Shown here piece after piece: positions 8,289-18,092 of a stretch of DNA of 64,000 bases. Source of the DNA: Methanohalophilus mahii DSM 5219 (GTDB taxonomy: Archaea > Halobacteriota > Methanosarcinia > Methanosarcinales > Methanosarcinaceae). Both the position numbers and the translations under genes were made by a program. The DNA is taken from NCBI RefSeq assembly GCF_000025865.1, contig NC_014002.1, forward strand, positions 1,488,001 to 1,552,000, in the 5' to 3' direction. The notes below the pieces were generated by a model, which did not search any database, was not told where the DNA came from, and saw nothing but the letters and a program-made list of their open reading frames with translations. Numbering within the stretch: the first letter of the stretch is position 1; each line of letters begins with the position of its first letter.

Positions 8289-9104
8289 ATGGATATACTC
8301 GATATATATGAGGATGTACAGAAGGATGTGCAGGCTATCTATAGATCAAGATTGCAGGCACAAATGCTTTTGTCGCTCTATGTGGATAACAACACACTGG
8401 CAAGACTACGTGAAGTTACAGGAAGTACTTCACAGGCCCTGCTGCCAAAGATAAGGATTCTTGAATCCAATAAGTTGATTGAAAGTGTGGAACATGAATA
8501 CAGGCTAACACCCCTGGGTAAAATTGTTGCCTCCAGAGTTGCAGATTCGGTCATGACCATGGGTACGATATTGGAACATAAAGAATTCTGGCAGTCCCAT
8601 TACATGGAAGCTATACCACAACCCCTACTCGAGTCAATAGGTAGTCTTTATGATTCGAAGATCGTCAGTGATACGAACGTGGAAATTTTCAATGTGTACC
8701 ACCACTTTCTGGACATGATCAAAAATGCAAATCACATATATGGAATAACCGCGATTATGAGTTCGGGACATGCTGAGATCCTTGGAAACAGGATACATGA
8801 AGGCATCCCTGTAAAATTAATAGTCACAAAAAGTGTGGTTGAGGAATTAAGACAACAGCCATATATTGAGCAAATTCACCAGCTTCAAAAATCACCCAAT
8901 TTCCAGGTTTTCATGGTCGACAATAATATAAATCTCGGTTTTACTGTCACTGATAAATGTCTTTCTCTTGGTTTGTACAAAAGTGATGGAGTTACATATG
9001 ACACTACAACAGACCTTTTCAGTTATGATGAAACTGCCATCAAATGGGGTGAAAAATTATTTGAATACTATCTGGATGATGCAGTTGAATTGGATTTAAT
9101 CTAA
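8289..9104 (+). CDS. FilR1-domain (DUF1724) winged-helix transcriptional regulator
   Basis: The 271-residue protein has an N-terminal winged helix-turn-helix (about residues 15-80, with TSQALLPKIRILESNKLIE and YRLTPLGKIVASRV) and a C-terminal FilR1/DUF1724 domain (about 125-265) with the features ANHIYGITAIMSSGH and IPVKLIVTKSVVEEL. This architecture is expanded in Methanosarcinales, where members such as the Msr proteins and MreA control methyl-transfer and methanogenesis genes. The promoter has a TATA-like ATTATTATATAG near 8238 and two AATATCCAA direct repeats (8214-8222, 8225-8233) that could be an autoregulatory site. The target genes are unknown. Confidence 0.85.
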   Translation: MDILDIYEDVQKDVQAIYRSRLQAQMLLSLYVDNNTLARLREVTGSTSQALLPKIRILESNKLIESVEHEYRLTPLGKIVASRVADSVMTMGTILEHKEFWQSHYMEAIPQPLLESIGSLYDSKIVSDTNVEIFNVYHHFLDMIKNANHIYGITAIMSSGHAEILGNRIHEGIPVKLIVTKSVVEELRQQPYIEQIHQLQKSPNFQVFMVDNNINLGFTVTDKCLSLGLYKSDGVTYDTTTDLFSYDETAIKWGEKLFEYYLDDAVELDLI

Positions 9105-9109
9105 CTGTA

Positions 9110-9532
9110 TTACCTTTGTAGTATCAGCCTATTGGCAGGAACGCTACATTCAAATGCTTTTTTTTTAAACAAAGTCTCCTGCACCTTTGTTTCAAGTTCA
9201 CAGGGATGGATTGGTTTTTTCAGGTACTCGTCCGCACCGGCCTGTAATCCTTTTTTAATATCAGAACTATCAGAAAGTGCTGAGTACATAAAAACCGGGA
9301 TGTTTTGCGTAGAGGGATTCTGCTTAATTTCCCTGCATAATTCATAACCATTCATCTGAGGCATCATCACATCAAGTATAATTAAATCAGGATGTTCAGT
9401 TTTTGCAATCTCAAGTCCCTCTAACGGAGAAGGGGATGACATTGTCTTGAATTTTTCAAGAAAAATTTCCAGTAATTCGATTATATCGGGTTCGTCATCG
9501 ATTATCAAAATTCTGGGGTCTTCTTTTAGCAT
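9110..9532 (-). CDS. Stand-alone response regulator receiver protein
   Basis: The 140-residue protein is a single CheY-like receiver domain with no output domain. The acidic pocket is in ILIIDDEPDI, the phospho-acceptor Asp is in DLIILDVMMPQMNGYEL (about residue 54), the conserved Ser/Thr is in MYSALSD, and the conserved Lys is in DEYLKKP. Such receivers usually relay phosphate from histidine kinases to other proteins. It is convergent with the FilR1 regulator, five bases apart, and lies near the hybrid-free sensor kinase at 10637-12907, which is a possible partner. Confidence 0.88.
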   Translation of the reverse strand: MLKEDPRILIIDDEPDIIELLEIFLEKFKTMSSPSPLEGLEIAKTEHPDLIILDVMMPQMNGYELCREIKQNPSTQNIPVFMYSALSDSSDIKKGLQAGADEYLKKPIHPCELETKVQETLFKKKAFECSVPANRLILQR

Positions 9533-9725
9533 GTTTTTTACACACCTGTCGTGTTTGAAGGAACCTCCGGAAGTTTACATGACGTAAATCTCCCGGATGA
9601 ACTTTGACCTGTAAAATATAATATAAGCTGAGAACTATACATATATTATTATGACTAAGATTAATCAGATCGATTAATATTAAGAGCCGCAACTAACGTT
9701 TACCCCTACTATAAACATTACATGC

Positions 9726-10640
9726 ATGAGTGAATATAAGTCGCTTGCATACAGGGTGAATCTCGATGGTACAGTTGTTAAAAGAATTCTTGATTTCCTT
9801 ACCTACAGTTCGGTTTATCTTTCGATAGCCGGAGCTGTAATGGCATATATGGCCTGTCAGTTACAGGGGCTTGCCCTATCCTGGCAGACAATGGCTATAA
9901 TGTTCCTTGTCACATATTCTGTCTATAACATCGATCGTAAAGCAGACGAGGATGAAGATTCAATAAACCACTCCGAACGCTATTCTTTTACCAAGAAATA
10001 TGAGAAGTTCTTGTTCCTGTCCTCAATTCTTGCTTATCTCTTTGCTTTCCTGCTTGCATATCCCTACGGATTTAAAGCTCTTCTTGTTACTGCCATTCCT
10101 CTTGTCAGTGGCTTGCTTTACAGTTTTGCATGGCTTCCTTCAGGTTTTCGTTATCGTCGGCTTAAGGAAATCCCATCTGTAAAAAACCTGGTAATAGCAA
10201 CGGCATGGGCATCAACTCCTGCCTTTCTTCCTTCACTGGTATATGGGCAGGCAATGGGAGATCTGGTATTTGTGACCTTTATTTACTTTTTCTCTCTGGT
10301 ATTTGTCAATACTGTAATTTTTGATATGAGAGACATCGAGGGTGACAGTATTTCAGGAATAGACACCATACCAGTGCTGCTTGGTGCAGAAAAAACCCGC
10401 ATATTATTAATATGTCTTACACTGGCATCAGGTTATTTCATGATAAATACCGGTATGCAACAGTTGGGTACTGCATCTTTGTTAGTGCTGGCAGCAGGAG
10501 TTATCTATGCCCTCTGCTATGTTATATTCTTTGGGAGGATTACAGGAAATAATTCCCTGTGCGACCTGATGGCAGATGGCCAGTTTATAATACTCGGTGG
10601 GCTGTTGATAGTTACAACCGGTATGGGTGTAGCCGCTTAA
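9726..10640 (+). CDS. UbiA-family prenyltransferase
   Basis: The 304-residue membrane protein has about eight hydrophobic segments. The first Asp-rich motif is [14 protein letters not shown] (about residues 58-71) and the second is FDMRDIEGD (about 200-208), the Mg-diphosphate binding sites of UbiA enzymes that attach isoprenoid chains to aromatic or lipid acceptors. In Methanosarcinaceae candidate roles include methanophenazine or archaeol lipid synthesis, but the sequence does not identify the acceptor. Its stop overlaps the stop of the convergent kinase gene in a shared TTAA. Confidence 0.78.
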   Translation: MSEYKSLAYRVNLDGTVVKRILDFLTYSSVYLSIAGAVMAYMACQLQGLALSWQTMAIMFLVTYSVYNIDRKADEDEDSINHSERYSFTKKYEKFLFLSSILAYLFAFLLAYPYGFKALLVTAIPLVSGLLYSFAWLPSGFRYRRLKEIPSVKNLVIATAWASTPAFLPSLVYGQAMGDLVFVTFIYFFSLVFVNTVIFDMRDIEGDSISGIDTIPVLLGAEKTRILLICLTLASGYFMINTGMQQLGTASLLVLAAGVIYALCYVIFFGRITGNNSLCDLMADGQFIILGGLLIVTTGMGVAA

Positions 10641-12907
10641 CGATCATTTTGCAGGGGGAGGGTGAACTTGAAGGTGCTTCCCTTTCCGGCTTCACTTTCA
10701 ACCCATATCTGACCACCGTGCATTTCTATAATATTCTTTACCAGAGCCAATCCCAGACCTGTTCCCTGATATTGCCTGTTGGAATCAGAATCAATTTGTC
10801 TGAAGGGTTGGAACAGTTTGTCCTGTTCTTCTGGAGGAATACCAATCCCGCTATCAGACACACTAATAGTGATTTCTTCTTCCCCGCAATCAATATCAAT
10901 TGCAATCTTTCCTTTTTCAGGTGTAAACTTGATTGCATTGCTAAGTAAATTGTACAGTACCTGTTTGATCTTCAGCTTGTCTGCATAAACAGGATATTCC
11001 AGACTGGTATCTAAATCCAAAATCAGTTGTTTCTTTTTTACAAGAGGCTCCAGTGTGTTTTTCAATTCGGATATTATTTCTTCGAGTCCAAAATTTTCAG
11101 GATTTAATTCCATTTTTCCAGCTTCTATTTTTGAAAGATCCAGTATATCATTGATTATATCAAGAAGATGGTGCCCACTGGTGTTTATGTTATGAGTATA
11201 TTTCTTTTGTTTTTCATTTAGTTTCCCAAATGCCTCCTCTAACAGCACATCTGAGAAACCGATTATAGAGTTTAGGGGTGTGCGCAATTCATGGCTCATA
11301 TTCGCCAGAAACTGGCTTTTGGTCTGGTTTGCCGCTTCTGCCATCCCTTTTGCTTCAATAATTGCTTTTTCAGCTTCCTTCTTTTCAGTGATATCAAGAA
11401 TGATTCCCTGCAGATATTTTATTTTACCTTTTGCATCCCTCTTGATGAGTGTCCTTTCGTCGACCCACTTGATCTCTCCGGATTTGGTGATTATCCTGTA
11501 TTCCTGTGTGAAATCATTCTGTCCTTCTGCCATCTGTTTATCCAGATTATTCTGAACCCTGTCGAGGTCATCAGGGTGTACAATATCACCATACCACAGA
11601 TGACCTGAACTAAATTCTTCTGGTGAATATCCCAGCAAACTGATGTTATCGGATACAAGCTCTACTGGCCAGCCGGGTGTAGCTTTCCATTTGAATACAA
11701 TAGCTGGGCTGTTGTCTATAACTGTTTTCATTTCCTGAATAGAAGCATTTGATTCCTCAAGGGCATCAAGTATGCTGTTTAATCCCTGTGGAATTTTCCG
11801 GAAATCAATGTCTACATCGGTATTTGCCCGTGTGTCCAGTTTCCCTTCGATTGCTTCATCCGATATCTTATTAAAATTGCCAACTATTCGTTTTATTGGT
11901 TTTGTTATGGAGCGGGCTATTAAGAGTGCCCCTCCCCCCATGAAACAGATTGCTACAAAGGAAATACCTGCAAGTTGTTTTTGGAGTGCATTCGCTCCCG
12001 CAAGCATTTCTTCTTTGGGTACAATCAACAAAAATGAAAATTTGCCTGTTTCCACAGGTTCATAGAAAATTATTACTTCTCTTCCGGTAATCGGGTCAAG
12101 GGTTTCAATATGACCGCTTTTCCCATTATATACGTCCACTTTCAATTTCTGTATGTTTGGTATGTCGAATGAGTTCAATGATTTATGACCGACCCATTCC
12201 TTTTCGGTAGGGTGAGACATCAGGATTCCTGTCCTGCTCACCACAGAAGCATAACCGGTGTCAAATATCTCTATATCACTGACAATATCATCAATATAAT
12301 TCAAAGAAACATCCACACCAGCAATTCCCTGAAAGTTTCCTCCTTTCATTATTGGTGAGACAAAACTGACAATCAATGCCCCTTCATAAAGATAGGGTTC
12401 GGTAACTACATCTTTTTTCAGTTTCTTTGGCAACTGGTAGTAGGAAGATGTCTGGTAATATAAAAGTGGATCGAGTTTCACCTCTCCACCAATTGTATTC
12501 CAGTACGGAATGAAACGACCGGTCTCATCATGGCCGGTTGCGTTTATATATGTTGCATCCATCCCGTCGAAAGCATTTGGTTCAAAACAGGCGTAACTAC
12601 CTATCAAATCTGGATTTTGCCGCAGTATTTGTTCCAGCATAGCATTGGCTTCAGTCCGATTTCGTGTCTCATATTTTTCCAGACTGCTTGCAAGGGTATG
12701 GGCAATGGACATACTTGATTGCATATCCGTATTGAACTGACTGGCATAAGTTTCTGCAGTCTTGATCGATTTGTCGTATGCAAGGTCCCTTTGCTGATCC
12801 GTAACTGTAGAAGTGATAACTAGGGTAGCACCCATCAAAATAATAATAGTTCCGATTGTAATCAGAAATACCAGTTTGGTTTCAAGGTTTATGTTTGTCC
12901 ACTTTAT
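10637..12907 (-). CDS. Cache-HAMP-PAS sensor histidine kinase, probable AUA start
   Basis: The first recognised start is TTG at 12838, but it lies inside the first transmembrane helix. The upstream in-frame codons read [19 protein letters not shown], a typical N-terminus of these kinases, and are preceded by ATA at 12907-12905, eight bases after AAGGGG (12921-12916). No ATG, GTG or TTG is available further upstream in frame. From that start the protein has 756 residues: TM1, an extracytoplasmic double-Cache sensor, TM2 ([17 protein letters not shown]), HAMP, a PAS/PAC module, HisKA with [19 protein letters not shown], and HATPase with [19 protein letters not shown] and [10 protein letters not shown]. 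The ligand is unknown. The nearby receiver protein may be its partner. Confidence 0.85.
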   Translation of the reverse strand: MKWTNINLETKLVFLITIGTIIILMGATLVITSTVTDQQRDLAYDKSIKTAETYASQFNTDMQSSMSIAHTLASSLEKYETRNRTEANAMLEQILRQNPDLIGSYACFEPNAFDGMDATYINATGHDETGRFIPYWNTIGGEVKLDPLLYYQTSSYYQLPKKLKKDVVTEPYLYEGALIVSFVSPIMKGGNFQGIAGVDVSLNYIDDIVSDIEIFDTGYASVVSRTGILMSHPTEKEWVGHKSLNSFDIPNIQKLKVDVYNGKSGHIETLDPITGREVIIFYEPVETGKFSFLLIVPKEEMLAGANALQKQLAGISFVAICFMGGGALLIARSITKPIKRIVGNFNKISDEAIEGKLDTRANTDVDIDFRKIPQGLNSILDALEESNASIQEMKTVIDNSPAIVFKWKATPGWPVELVSDNISLLGYSPEEFSSGHLWYGDIVHPDDLDRVQNNLDKQMAEGQNDFTQEYRIITKSGEIKWVDERTLIKRDAKGKIKYLQGIILDITEKKEAEKAIIEAKGMAEAANQTKSQFLANMSHELRTPLNSIIGFSDVLLEEAFGKLNEKQKKYTHNINTSGHHLLDIINDILDLSKIEAGKMELNPENFGLEEIISELKNTLEPLVKKKQLILDLDTSLEYPVYADKLKIKQVLYNLLSNAIKFTPEKGKIAIDIDCGEEEITISVSDSGIGIPPEEQDKLFQPFRQIDSDSNRQYQGTGLGLALVKNIIEMHGGQIWVESEAGKGSTFKFTLPLQNDR

Positions 12908-13031
12908 GCTAAATGCCCCTTCTACAAAATTAAAAAAATATATTTCAATTGATTTTATTTGATATGTATTGATATATGTCCTATTTAGTATTATTTATGG
13001 TACATATTTATATGTAGATTCTCCAAAGAGT

Positions 13032-14099
13032 TTACAGCCAGGTCTTTTTTTTGAAATAATACAGCATAATTACAGCCATAGTGGCCATAAAAATCATAAC
13101 CGCGGGATAACCCCATTCCCATTTCAATTCGGGCATGTACTCAAAGTTCATTCCGTAGATGCCTGCAATAAAAGTGAGAGGGATAAAAATGGTAGCAATG
13201 ATTGTCAGTACTTTCATCACTTCATTCATCCGGTTACTGACAGTTGAAAGATAAAGGTCCAGCATGCCGGATAACATTTCCCTGTAAGTTTCCACGGTTT
13301 CGATGACCTGTATCGAGTGGTCATAGAGGTCGCGCAAATATATATCAGTACTTTCCTTGATTAAACCGGATTCATCACGTTGCAGGGATGCAATTGTTTC
13401 CCTGAGTGGCCATAGGGACCTGCGTAAAATGATCATTTCCCTTTTAAGCTCATGGATATTTTGCAAGGTTGCAGGTGATGGTTCATTTATTAATTCGTCT
13501 TCCAGCCTCTCAATTTCTTCTCCAATGTCTTCCAGAAGCAGGTAATAATTATCCACAATAGAGTCTATGAGGGAATAGGTAAGGTAATCTACCCCCCTTT
13601 TGCGAATGATTCCTGCAGGCCTTTCCATTCTCTGCCTGATCTTCTTGAATAAATCAGTCTCCATTTCCTGAAATGAGAGAATGAAATTATTACCCAGTAT
13701 TATGCTTATCTGGTCTGAGTTGACCGTATTTTCCAGACGTTCATAAAACAGAGTCCGAATTGTAACATAGATATAATCTTCATAGGATTCGGTTTTGGGC
13801 CGCTGATTGGTATTCAGAATATCTTCCAGCACAATTGGGTGAACCCCAAATAATTTTCCCAGACTTTCAATTAATTCTGTCTGGTGCAGACCATCTACAT
13901 TGATCCATATTTTCCTGTCTTCTGCAAATTCCAGATCTTTAATTATGTCGATGTCCTGACTGACATGTACTTCCAGATTGTCCCCATTGTACTCCACCAA
14001 TGTCAGTTTAGGTTCTTCCACCCTTTTATCCCCAACATGAATCAGTGTACCGGGGGGCATACCTGTCTTTTTGGATAATTCAGAATTATAATCTCTCAC
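13032..14099 (-). CDS. corA: CorA-type magnesium/cobalt transporter
   Basis: The 355-residue protein begins with GTG at 14099 behind GAGGGG. It has the long cytoplasmic funnel with coiled-coil-forming helices (IGEEIERLEDELINEPSPATLQ and on) and two C-terminal transmembrane helices separated by the signature loop YGMNFEYMPEL. The GMN motif forms the selectivity filter of CorA pentamers, which take up Mg2+ and also Co2+ or Ni2+. Cobalt uptake would suit the nearby cobalamin genes, but Mg2+ is the default assignment for the family. Confidence 0.93.
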   Translation of the reverse strand: MRDYNSELSKKTGMPPGTLIHVGDKRVEEPKLTLVEYNGDNLEVHVSQDIDIIKDLEFAEDRKIWINVDGLHQTELIESLGKLFGVHPIVLEDILNTNQRPKTESYEDYIYVTIRTLFYERLENTVNSDQISIILGNNFILSFQEMETDLFKKIRQRMERPAGIIRKRGVDYLTYSLIDSIVDNYYLLLEDIGEEIERLEDELINEPSPATLQNIHELKREMIILRRSLWPLRETIASLQRDESGLIKESTDIYLRDLYDHSIQVIETVETYREMLSGMLDLYLSTVSNRMNEVMKVLTIIATIFIPLTFIAGIYGMNFEYMPELKWEWGYPAVMIFMATMAVIMLYYFKKKTWL

Positions 14100-14164
14100 T
14101 CATTGCCCCTCTGTTTATCATTCGTTTTATTGTATTTTTATTTTGGGTGTTGCATTATGAGAGG

Positions 14165-14204
14165 TATATATTTATACTATGAAATACCTGTACATAAATG
14201 TACA
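14165..14204 (+). promoter_or_regulatory. trp operon promoter with two TGTACA boxes
   Basis: An AT-rich TATA-like element (TATATATTTATA, from about 14165) is followed by two TGTACA hexamers at 14189-14194 and 14199-14204, separated by TAAA. TGTACA is the published TRP-box core bound by the archaeal repressor TrpY in Methanothermobacter. The boxes lie where transcription should start, so binding would block initiation. The short leader before trpD contains no Trp codon cluster, so attenuation is unlikely. Confidence 0.7.
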
Positions 14205-14232
14205 ACTCAATACATTGAAGTATGGTGATTAT

Positions 14233-15294
14233 ATGCAACGGTGCCTGCAAAAAATAGTAAACGGAGAAGACCTGACTGCTACTGAAGCAAAGAAAACTCT
14301 GAAATATATCCTACAGGAGGCAACGGATGCCCAGATAGGAGCTTTTCTTGGAGCTCTGAGTGTCAAAGGGGAAAGTGTTGAAGAAATAAGTGGATTTGTA
14401 GAAGGAATGCTTGATGAGGCTGTCATAATAAAACCCGCAATTGCCGGACCACTCGTGGATATTGTTGGAACGGGTGGAGATCGTCATAACACAATCAACA
14501 TTTCCACATCCGCAGCCATTATAGCTGCAGCTGCCGGAGTGACAATCGCAAAACACGGAAACCGTGCCGTAACATCTCTTTCGGGAAGTGCTGATGTGCT
14601 TGAATCTCTCGGTGTTGACCTGAACTGTTCACCGGTAGAAGTGAAAAAATGTATGGAGTCTGCAGGGATTGGTTTTCTCTTTGCGCCATATTTCCACCCT
14701 GCTATGAAAAGAGTTGCGCCGGTCAGGAAAGAACTTGGATTTCGGTCTATCTTTAATCTGCTGGGTCCCCTCTCAAATCCAACGCTTGCTTCCAGGCAGG
14801 TTGTTGGTGTATACGATAAGGGCCTCTGCAAACCCTTTGCGCAGGTCCTCAGGAAACTTGGCAAAGAAAGAGTACTGGTGGTCCATGGTGACGGGATGGA
14901 CGAAATATCCACCCTCTCGGAAACCTATGTAGCAGAACTAAAGGATGGAGTAATAACTACCTATGAAATCAAGCCCGAAGATATGGGTCTTAAAAGGGCA
15001 TGTGCACCTGATATTGTAGGTGGGACTCCTGAAGAGAATGCAAAGGACATACGTTATATCCTGCAAGGGGAAAAGGGACCCAAAAGGGATATAGTGGTAG
15101 CTAATGCTGCTGCTGCTATCTATGTTGCAGATAAGGCTTCGTCTCTCAAGGAAGCCTCAAGGATTGCTGAAAAAGTAATCGACAATGGCAAAGCTCTTGA
15201 AAAACTCGAAGAACTTGCACAATTCACAAATTCCAGGGGATCAAATGCAACCTGCCACAAGGGTGAAAATCTGCGGAATGAAGTCTGTGGATGA
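14233..15294 (+). CDS. trpD: Anthranilate phosphoribosyltransferase TrpD
   Basis: I choose the ATG at 14233 (353 residues) because GGTGAT precedes it and the upstream in-frame ATG at 14179 lies inside the promoter. The enzyme joins anthranilate to PRPP. The PRPP/Mg site is seen in DIVGTGGDRHNTINISTSA, AKHGNRAVTSLSGSADVLE and the anthranilate-site region FLFAPYFHPAMKRVAPVRKELGF (with NLLGPLSNP following). It is first in trpDFEG. Its last 50 bases overlap the start of trpF. Confidence 0.95.
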   Translation: MQRCLQKIVNGEDLTATEAKKTLKYILQEATDAQIGAFLGALSVKGESVEEISGFVEGMLDEAVIIKPAIAGPLVDIVGTGGDRHNTINISTSAAIIAAAAGVTIAKHGNRAVTSLSGSADVLESLGVDLNCSPVEVKKCMESAGIGFLFAPYFHPAMKRVAPVRKELGFRSIFNLLGPLSNPTLASRQVVGVYDKGLCKPFAQVLRKLGKERVLVVHGDGMDEISTLSETYVAELKDGVITTYEIKPEDMGLKRACAPDIVGGTPEENAKDIRYILQGEKGPKRDIVVANAAAAIYVADKASSLKEASRIAEKVIDNGKALEKLEELAQFTNSRGSNATCHKGENLRNEVCG

Positions 15295-15907
15295 TATAGA
15301 TATTGCAGTAAAGTGTGGTGCTGATGCAGTAGGTTTTATAACAGAAGTGGCGGTGGACACACCTCGCAATCTGGATATGGAGTTCAGCACTGAACTGATA
15401 AACGCCACCCCTCCCTTTGTCACTACAGTTATGGTAATAATGCCAGAATCGATTGCACATGCCAAAAAACTTGTAAGCAATGCAAGACCGGACATGGTGC
15501 AGGTGCATTCCACTGCTGACACGGAATTACTCACCGCACTGCGGACAATGCATGTCCGGATAATACAGAAATTTTCGATTTCTGATAAAACAATGGTTCT
15601 GGAAACGATTAAAATCATCAATGAACTTGCAGAATGTAACCTTATTGATTCGGCAATTCTGGACACTGCCTGTAGCAGTGGCGGAGGTAGTGGCCTGACA
15701 CATGACTGGAAGATAAGCAGCGAAGTGGCAAAAAACATCCCTGTTCCGTTGATTGTGGCAGGTGGACTGAATCCGCAAAATGTGGGGAAATGTGTGGACA
15801 TTGTGTCCCCTTATGGTGTGGATGTTGCCTCCGGGGTTGAAGTGAAAGGTAAAAAAGATTTGAATCATGTTTGCGATTTTATAAGAGCTGTGAGGTGTAG
15901 TAATTGA
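15245..15907 (+). CDS. trpF: Phosphoribosylanthranilate isomerase TrpF
   Basis: From the ATG at 15245, behind AGGGGA, the protein has 220 residues and begins MQPATRVKICGMKSVDD, the canonical TrpF start with the catalytic Cys in KICGMK. Further marks are ADAVGFITEV, LDTACSSGGGSGLTHDW with the second catalytic Asp, and PLIVAGGLNPQNV with DVASGVE at the phosphate-binding end of the barrel. It performs the Amadori rearrangement in tryptophan synthesis. The start lies inside the 3' end of trpD in another frame, implying coupled translation. Confidence 0.94.
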   Translation: MQPATRVKICGMKSVDDIDIAVKCGADAVGFITEVAVDTPRNLDMEFSTELINATPPFVTTVMVIMPESIAHAKKLVSNARPDMVQVHSTADTELLTALRTMHVRIIQKFSISDKTMVLETIKIINELAECNLIDSAILDTACSSGGGSGLTHDWKISSEVAKNIPVPLIVAGGLNPQNVGKCVDIVSPYGVDVASGVEVKGKKDLNHVCDFIRAVRCSN

Positions 15908-17472
15908 TGGAATTTGACATTGGAAGGGATGAATTCATTTCACTTGTAAAAAGGGAAGATGGTCCGGCCCTTGTACAACTGGTAGCCGAAGTGGAAACAT
16001 CCCTATCCCCGCTTGACCTCTATACTCTTCTTGAAAATCATTTTGATTACTCCTATATTCTGGAATCTGTAGAAAAAGAGAGCAGACACGCACGTTTTTC
16101 TTTTGTAGGTGCAGATCCCCTCGCCTTACTTTCCATGAAAGGCAGACGTGTTTGCCTGACAATGTCACATGAATCATCCCTGACAGATTTGATGGAAAAA
16201 AGGCTTGGAGATGTCTGCGATTCTCTTGAATCCAAATCCTGTCATTTTGAAGGAACCATAAAAACAGGATATGAAGTATTAGATGCCCTCAGGAAAGTAT
16301 TTGTGGCTGATGATTCGCTGCCTCTTCTCAATGCAAATAGATTTGACAGGCAGACTTTCCTGGGTGGTGCAATGGGATATGCCGGATATGACATTATTTA
16401 TGACTGCTGGTTGAAACAGGATATTCCAGCAGGGGCAAAGGAGCCTGACATGCAGTTCATGTTCACTACAGGTACCTTTGTTTTTGACCATCTTGAAAAG
16501 AGGACTTATTACGTGAAAACTCCACTTGCAAATTCTTCAAATGCAGCACAGGTTTATGATGATGTACTTGAAGAAGCCCGCAGCATGCAGGTAGTACTTA
16601 ACCGGCCGCCATTTATCGAGGACAATGAATCAGCGAGAAGTGCTAAGAATGAAAATATTTCCTGCACAATGACCGGGGCAGAATATGAAGATGCAGTAAG
16701 CAAGGCAAAGGAACATATTCTGGATGGTGATATTTTTCAGGTGGTTCTTTCGCGGCGCTATGAGTTACCCTACCACAATAGTCCTCTTTACCTTTACAGA
16801 AAACTACGCTCTATTAATCCGAGTCCTTACATGTACGTGCTTTCGTTTAAGGACATGGCTGTGGTAGGTGCAAGTCCCGAAACCCTGATGACTGTGGATA
16901 ATGGGCGTGTGATCACCAATCCTATAGCAGGGACATGCCCCAGGGGTGAAAGCGAAAGTGAAGATTGCAGCTATGCCGAAATAATGCTTCATGATGAAAA
17001 AGAAAGGGCAGAACATGTGATGCTTGTTGACCTGTCCCGCAATGATGTACGTATGGTCTGTGAAGGCGGTTCTGTAAAAGTATCCGATTTTATGAAAGTG
17101 GTACGTTATTCCCATGTCCAGCACATCGAAAGTACAGTGGAAGGTAAATTAAGACCGGAATGTGACCAGTTCGATGCCATTAAGGCACTTCTTCCTGCAG
17201 GAACCCTTTCAGGTGCGCCCAAAATACGGGCAATGGAGATCATAAGAAAACTTGAAAGACTTGGCAGGGGTGTCTACGGAGGAGGGATCGGTTACTTTTC
17301 CTGGAATGGGGATGCAGATTTTGCAATTGCAATACGCACGGTTGTTATGAGAGAGGGAAAAGCAATGATACAGGCAGGTGCCGGCATAGTTGCAGATTCG
17401 GTACCTTCAAAGGAATACGAAGAAACCGAGCGCAAGATGGCTGCAATGCTTAAAGCAGTAAAAGGTGAATGA
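15907..17472 (+). CDS. trpE: Anthranilate synthase component I TrpE
   Basis: The ATG at 15907 overlaps the trpF stop (TGATG) and gives 521 residues. The N-terminal domain keeps the tryptophan feedback motif as ILES followed by ten residues and Ser in YILESVEKESRHARFSFVG. The chorismate-binding domain has DIFQVVLSRRYELP, PSPYMYVLSF, ITNPIAGTCPRG, the segment EERAEHVMLVDLSRND (written here KERAEHVMLVDLSRND) and LPAGTLSGAPKIRAMEII. It makes anthranilate from chorismate with ammonia delivered by TrpG, encoded immediately downstream. Confidence 0.95.
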   Translation: MEFDIGRDEFISLVKREDGPALVQLVAEVETSLSPLDLYTLLENHFDYSYILESVEKESRHARFSFVGADPLALLSMKGRRVCLTMSHESSLTDLMEKRLGDVCDSLESKSCHFEGTIKTGYEVLDALRKVFVADDSLPLLNANRFDRQTFLGGAMGYAGYDIIYDCWLKQDIPAGAKEPDMQFMFTTGTFVFDHLEKRTYYVKTPLANSSNAAQVYDDVLEEARSMQVVLNRPPFIEDNESARSAKNENISCTMTGAEYEDAVSKAKEHILDGDIFQVVLSRRYELPYHNSPLYLYRKLRSINPSPYMYVLSFKDMAVVGASPETLMTVDNGRVITNPIAGTCPRGESESEDCSYAEIMLHDEKERAEHVMLVDLSRNDVRMVCEGGSVKVSDFMKVVRYSHVQHIESTVEGKLRPECDQFDAIKALLPAGTLSGAPKIRAMEIIRKLERLGRGVYGGGIGYFSWNGDADFAIAIRTVVMREGKAMIQAGAGIVADSVPSKEYEETERKMAAMLKAVKGE

Positions 17473-17473
17473 T

Positions 17474-18058
17474 ATGAAGGTACTGTTTATAAACAACCGG
17501 GATTCCTTTGTATGGAACCTTGTGGATGCCTTTTCAGTACTGGGTGTTGAAACCGTAGTTGTTCCAAATACAGTGGAAATGGAAGAAGTCAAAAATATAA
17601 AACCAGATGCAATTGTCATATCACCCGGCCCGGGCATTCCTGAACGACCTGAAGATATCGGCAACTGCCTCCAAATTATTAAGGAATACGGATCAAATAC
17701 ACCTATACTGGGAGTTTGCCTTGGCCATCAGGCTATAAATCGGGCTTACGGTGGCAGTACTGGCAGATGTGCAAATGGCCCGGTCCACGGCAAGGCTTCA
17801 TCAATAATTCACACCGATTCCCTTCTTTTTGAGGGATTTGACAATCCTTTTGAAGGGGGGAGGTACCATTCACTGGAAATTAAAGAGCTTGCCCCACCCC
17901 TAAAATCCATTGCCCATACAGAAGATGGCTCAATAATGGCAATTAAGCATACGGAATATCCTGTTTATGGCATCCAGTTCCATCCTGAATCTGTCCTGAT
18001 GAGTGATGGTTTGAAAATTATTGAAAATTTTCTGGCGCTGGTCATTCGGAAGGATTAA
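17474..18058 (+). CDS. trpG: Anthranilate synthase component II TrpG (glutamine amidotransferase)
   Basis: The ATG at 17474 follows the trpE stop by one base and gives a 194-residue class I amidotransferase. The nucleophile Cys is in PILGVCLGHQAINRAYGG, the oxyanion-side motif is DAIVISPGPGIPERPEDIG, and the catalytic His-Glu pair is in GIQFHPESVLM. It supplies ammonia to TrpE. It ends the trp block; trpC, trpB and trpA are not in this window, so the pathway is completed elsewhere. Confidence 0.94.
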   Translation: MKVLFINNRDSFVWNLVDAFSVLGVETVVVPNTVEMEEVKNIKPDAIVISPGPGIPERPEDIGNCLQIIKEYGSNTPILGVCLGHQAINRAYGGSTGRCANGPVHGKASSIIHTDSLLFEGFDNPFEGGRYHSLEIKELAPPLKSIAHTEDGSIMAIKHTEYPVYGIQFHPESVLMSDGLKIIENFLALVIRKD

Positions 18059-18092
18059 TCCTTAATAATAGAGGCAATTGTAATCAGGACAT

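Noticed and set aside
14179-14232. Upstream ATG of trpD or a leader peptide for attenuation
   Set aside because: The region contains the promoter and TGTACA boxes, and the encoded residues include no Trp.
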